Program-made: the position numbers and the translations under genes
NCBI GenBank assembly: GCA_016201205.1
Contig: JACQDF010000178.1
Location: forward strand, 1 to 52,820
Source: Acidobacteriota bacterium
GTDB taxonomy: Bacteria > Acidobacteriota > Terriglobia > Bryobacterales > Bryobacteraceae
Length of the DNA: 52,820 nucleotides
Reading direction: 5' to 3'
The notes under the pieces: model-generated
What the model saw: only the letters and a program-made list of their open reading frames with translations
Database searches by the model: none
Told to the model about the DNA's origin: nothing
Part shown: in pieces, positions 50,322-52,820 of the stretch
Layout of the letters: the number at the start of each line of letters is the position of its first letter
Position numbering within the stretch: the stretch's first letter is position 1

Positions 50322-52820
50322 TCAAAACTGGTACTTCACTCCGAGCTGCAACCGGCGCGGCGGATATGCGCCGACCGCGCGGCCAAAGAACGGCGACGTC
50401 CGCGCGCCGATGTAGTTCTGCGGATTCACGTGATTGAAAATATTGAATGCATCAACGAGGAATGTCAGCGACGGGCTCTTGTCTTTCTGGACGGGATGCA
50501 ACTTGAAGTCGCGGTACCAGCGCACGTCCAGCAGCGCCATGCCGGGCCCCAATCCCGTGTTGCGCGTCCCGCCGGGCGGGCGGTCCAGCGCCATGCCGTC
50601 CCGGTTGTCATCCCGGCCGGTCGTGATGTTGTACGGAGGCCCCGTTTGCAGCACGGCGGAGAATCCGAAGTTCGCCCAGCGGTGCAATGAAGCCGAGCCC
50701 AGAAAGTTGAACATGTGGCGGCGATCCGCGTCCGCGCGGCCCCATTCTCCGTTGGGGGCGAAGCTGTCGGCTGGAAACCAGTTGACGCCTCCGCTATTGG
50801 AAAGGATCTTGCCGAACACGTACTGGACAGTGCCGCTGACGCGCCTGGCAAGATCGCCACGAAGGGTGACTTCCAGCGAATTGCCGGCTGTCCGCCCGGC
50901 CGCTTCGATCTGCCGCAACACGTTCAGGCTGGCGTCCGGACGGGCGTCAAATGCAGGCGGAAGCGGCGCGTTGGCGTCACGCGACCGCAGTTGTTCGACA
51001 CCGCGCACTCCGACATAATTCACGGCCAGCGTCGTCCGCCTGGCAATCTGCCGCTCGTAGGTCGCACTGAACTGCATGATATTCGGAAGCGCGACGCCGG
51101 GCTCGAGGCGATGCACGCTGGTCGGGAGCCTGTCCAAACCGCCGGCCAGCTCCGGCACCTGACCCCCGCTGAGCACATAGCGCCGCAGGTGCGCTCCATT
51201 GAAGCGCAGGATATCCCAAATCGGCTGGGGGCCCGAGCGCTCGAAGAAAAAGCCCGCGCCGGCGCGGATCACCTGCCGGCGTTTCTTATCCGGGGACCAC
51301 GCCAAGGACAGGCGAGGCGCGATGTTGTTCCCGTCACCGAAGTAATTCTGCCAGTCGTACCGGATTCCAGCCGCCACCGACAGATTCGGCCTCATCTGGA
51401 GTTCATCCTGCAGGAAGCCGCCGGCGTTCTTCTCGATGAAGATCATCTTCGCGTCGCCGCGCTGCAAGACAGCGGCGAACGGCCGGTTCGCGCTGAACTC
51501 ACCAAGTGAGGCGTAGGAGAACGTGCCCGTCTGGTTTGTCTTGTCCACCAGGCCGCGGCGGCTCCAGTCCGGAATATTGATGCCGTACTTCAATGTGTGC
51601 CTGCCGGCGGTTTGCGTCAGCAGCCAGGTGATCGACGTGTGGACTTCAGTCGAGAGCCGGTCCGCCTGCGCGCCGCCGCCGGTGAAGGCGTCGGTCACCA
51701 CGATCTTCGGCGCATTCAGATTGCTGTGGACCGGCGTCCAGTATCGCCCCAACAAGATCCGGAACTGTGAGAGCAGATGCGTTGTCAAGATCCCGCGGTG
51801 GTTGAAAATGAACTCGTCCTCGCGAAAGCGCGACTGCGTGCCCGCTTCGGCCAGCGTCGTGCCGCCCACGCCGAGATTGTTCTGCCAGCGGTCCTGGAAG
51901 TTGTATTGCCAGAACATCGCGTGCTGCTGGCCGAGCTGGTGACTGATGCGCAGAGAAGCGACCGTGTTTAGCTGGGGCGTTGGCGCGTTCTCGTGGACCG
52001 GTCCCTTCGGTCCCTGCGCGAACACCACCGCGACCAGGTCTTCTTCCTCGCGGGCGCCGGAAAGCAGAAACGAAGTGTTCCTGCGCTTGCCCACCGGCCC
52101 GAAGAGACTCCCTTCGAAGATGCGGCGCTGCTCGAGCGGCCGCTCGATGGCAAACGCATCGCGCGCATTCAAATGATGGTCGCGGAAAAGGAAGTTGAGC
52201 GTGCCGTGATAGCGGTCCGCGGAAGCCTTGGTGATCACTTCGATGCGACGCCGGCTCCACCTCGGGTACTCCACCGTGTAAGGGTTGTTGTTAATGCGAA
52301 TCTCCTGAATGGCGGACGGTGTGACGCCCACTTTGCGGGCTTCCATGCCGTCGACAATGAGCGAAGCGCCGCTGCCTCCCGGCATGCCCGGGTCGAGGAA
52401 GCGGGCGAGCGCGTTGACCGGGTCATTGTCCAGCATCGGAAGCTTGTCGAGCATCGTGCGCTCGACCGAGATCACGTCGGCGTTCTCGCCGGCCTGCGTG
52501 GACAGGCGCAACCCGGACTCGGCGACAGTCAACTCTTCTTTTCGCGTGGCCAGCCGCAGCCGCAGAACCAGGGATGGCAAGGGGCGATTCGAGATCCGGA
52601 TCGCGCGGAGCAGCGGTTCGAAGCCGGAAACCGTGACCGCCAGCTCGTAATCGCCCGGCGCCAGCCCCTCAAATCGAAACTCGCCGGTTGTGCCCGTGAT
52701 CGCCGTTTGCCCGGCGCCCGCCGACTTCAGCAGGATCCGCGCACCCGGAACGGGAGCCTGGGAAGGGTCCAGCAGCCGGCCCTCCACGCGAGACTGCGCC
52801 GCCAGAGAAACGGCCAAGAG
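50322..52820 (-). CDS. Oar-like TonB-dependent receptor, N-terminus beyond window
   Basis: The frame is open to the last base of the window, giving about 832 visible residues; only a few signal-peptide residues are missing (LLAVSLAAQ remains). The carboxypeptidase-regulatory-like domain is RVEGRLLDPSQAPVPGARIL, then FRFEGLAPGDYELAVTVSGF. The plug is smaller than in the other four receptors, with SLIVDGMEARKVGVTPSAIQ. The barrel ends with LQLGVKYQF. About 830 residues makes it the shortest receptor in the window. The ligand is unknown. Confidence 0.86.
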   Translation of the reverse strand, partial: LLAVSLAAQSRVEGRLLDPSQAPVPGARILLKSAGAGQTAITGTTGEFRFEGLAPGDYELAVTVSGFEPLLRAIRISNRPLPSLVLRLRLATRKEELTVAESGLRLSTQAGENADVISVERTMLDKLPMLDNDPVNALARFLDPGMPGGSGASLIVDGMEARKVGVTPSAIQEIRINNNPYTVEYPRWSRRRIEVITKASADRYHGTLNFLFRDHHLNARDAFAIERPLEQRRIFEGSLFGPVGKRRNTSFLLSGAREEEDLVAVVFAQGPKGPVHENAPTPQLNTVASLRISHQLGQQHAMFWQYNFQDRWQNNLGVGGTTLAEAGTQSRFREDEFIFNHRGILTTHLLSQFRILLGRYWTPVHSNLNAPKIVVTDAFTGGGAQADRLSTEVHTSITWLLTQTAGRHTLKYGINIPDWSRRGLVDKTNQTGTFSYASLGEFSANRPFAAVLQRGDAKMIFIEKNAGGFLQDELQMRPNLSVAAGIRYDWQNYFGDGNNIAPRLSLAWSPDKKRRQVIRAGAGFFFERSGPQPIWDILRFNGAHLRRYVLSGGQVPELAGGLDRLPTSVHRLEPGVALPNIMQFSATYERQIARRTTLAVNYVGVRGVEQLRSRDANAPLPPAFDARPDASLNVLRQIEAAGRTAGNSLEVTLRGDLARRVSGTVQYVFGKILSNSGGVNWFPADSFAPNGEWGRADADRRHMFNFLGSASLHRWANFGFSAVLQTGPPYNITTGRDDNRDGMALDRPPGGTRNTGLGPGMALLDVRWYRDFKLHPVQKDKSPSLTFLVDAFNIFNHVNPQNYIGARTSPFFGRAVGAYPPRRLQLGVKYQF

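Overview
This is a high-GC, gene-dense bacterial chromosome segment. It looks like an acidobacterium of the Solibacter/Bryobacter type. That is an inference from content: five very large Oar-like outer-membrane beta-barrels with an N-terminal carboxypeptidase-regulatory-like domain, several Tat-exported sugar-phosphate-isomerase-like proteins, ECF sigma/zinc-finger anti-sigma operons and CocE/NonD hydrolases. No plasmid, phage or CRISPR backbone is visible.

Layout. 1-366 is the tail of dapB. 386-6156 (minus) is an overlapping ECF sigma / large anti-sigma / Oar-like receptor operon ending in a Nudix gene. A family 2 glycosyltransferase diverges from it. 7.4-15.3 kb holds thiC and two divergent Oar-like receptors. 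15.5-20.7 kb holds two small secreted paralogues, two Tat-exported enzymes (a TIM barrel and a SelA-like PLP protein) and a hydroxyacid dehydrogenase/HpcH aldolase pair. 20.7-25.8 kb holds a polysaccharide deacetylase, a VapBC module, an acyl-CoA synthetase with a frame-disrupted start, and a CocE hydrolase. 25.8-30.1 kb (minus) is a permease-permease-folP-unknown operon. 30.1-31.2 kb is a compact convergent DNA methyltransferase/nuclease-like pair. 31.2-33.5 kb is a second ECF sigma/anti-sigma operon. 33.6-36.0 kb carries a UPF0173 metallo-hydrolase and a second CocE hydrolase. tRNA-Cys at 36.07 kb is followed by a PIN-toxin operon with a clear autoregulated promoter. 37.1-38.8 kb is a disrupted stretch: a prepilin peptidase and glpX, both with frameshifts. 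The rest contains an AhpD-like protein, a PQQ-propeller/EF-hand protein, a YeiH transporter, a fourth Oar-like receptor, an isomerase/M14 peptidase operon, a narG/Rrf2 remnant, a TehA/SLAC1 channel, a DUF1569 protein and a fifth Oar-like receptor cut by the window end.

How parts work together. The first sigma operon has the gene set of a trans-envelope signalling system (sigma, membrane anti-sigma, outer-membrane receptor) joined by 4-nt overlaps. The second sigma operon has a secreted protein of unknown function in the receptor's place. The two toxin-antitoxin loci, the nuclease/methylase pair, the gene remnants and the dispersed hairpin repeats are the accessory part of the window. Several lesions lie at or near short homopolymer runs, so sequencing indels must be excluded before genes are called dead.
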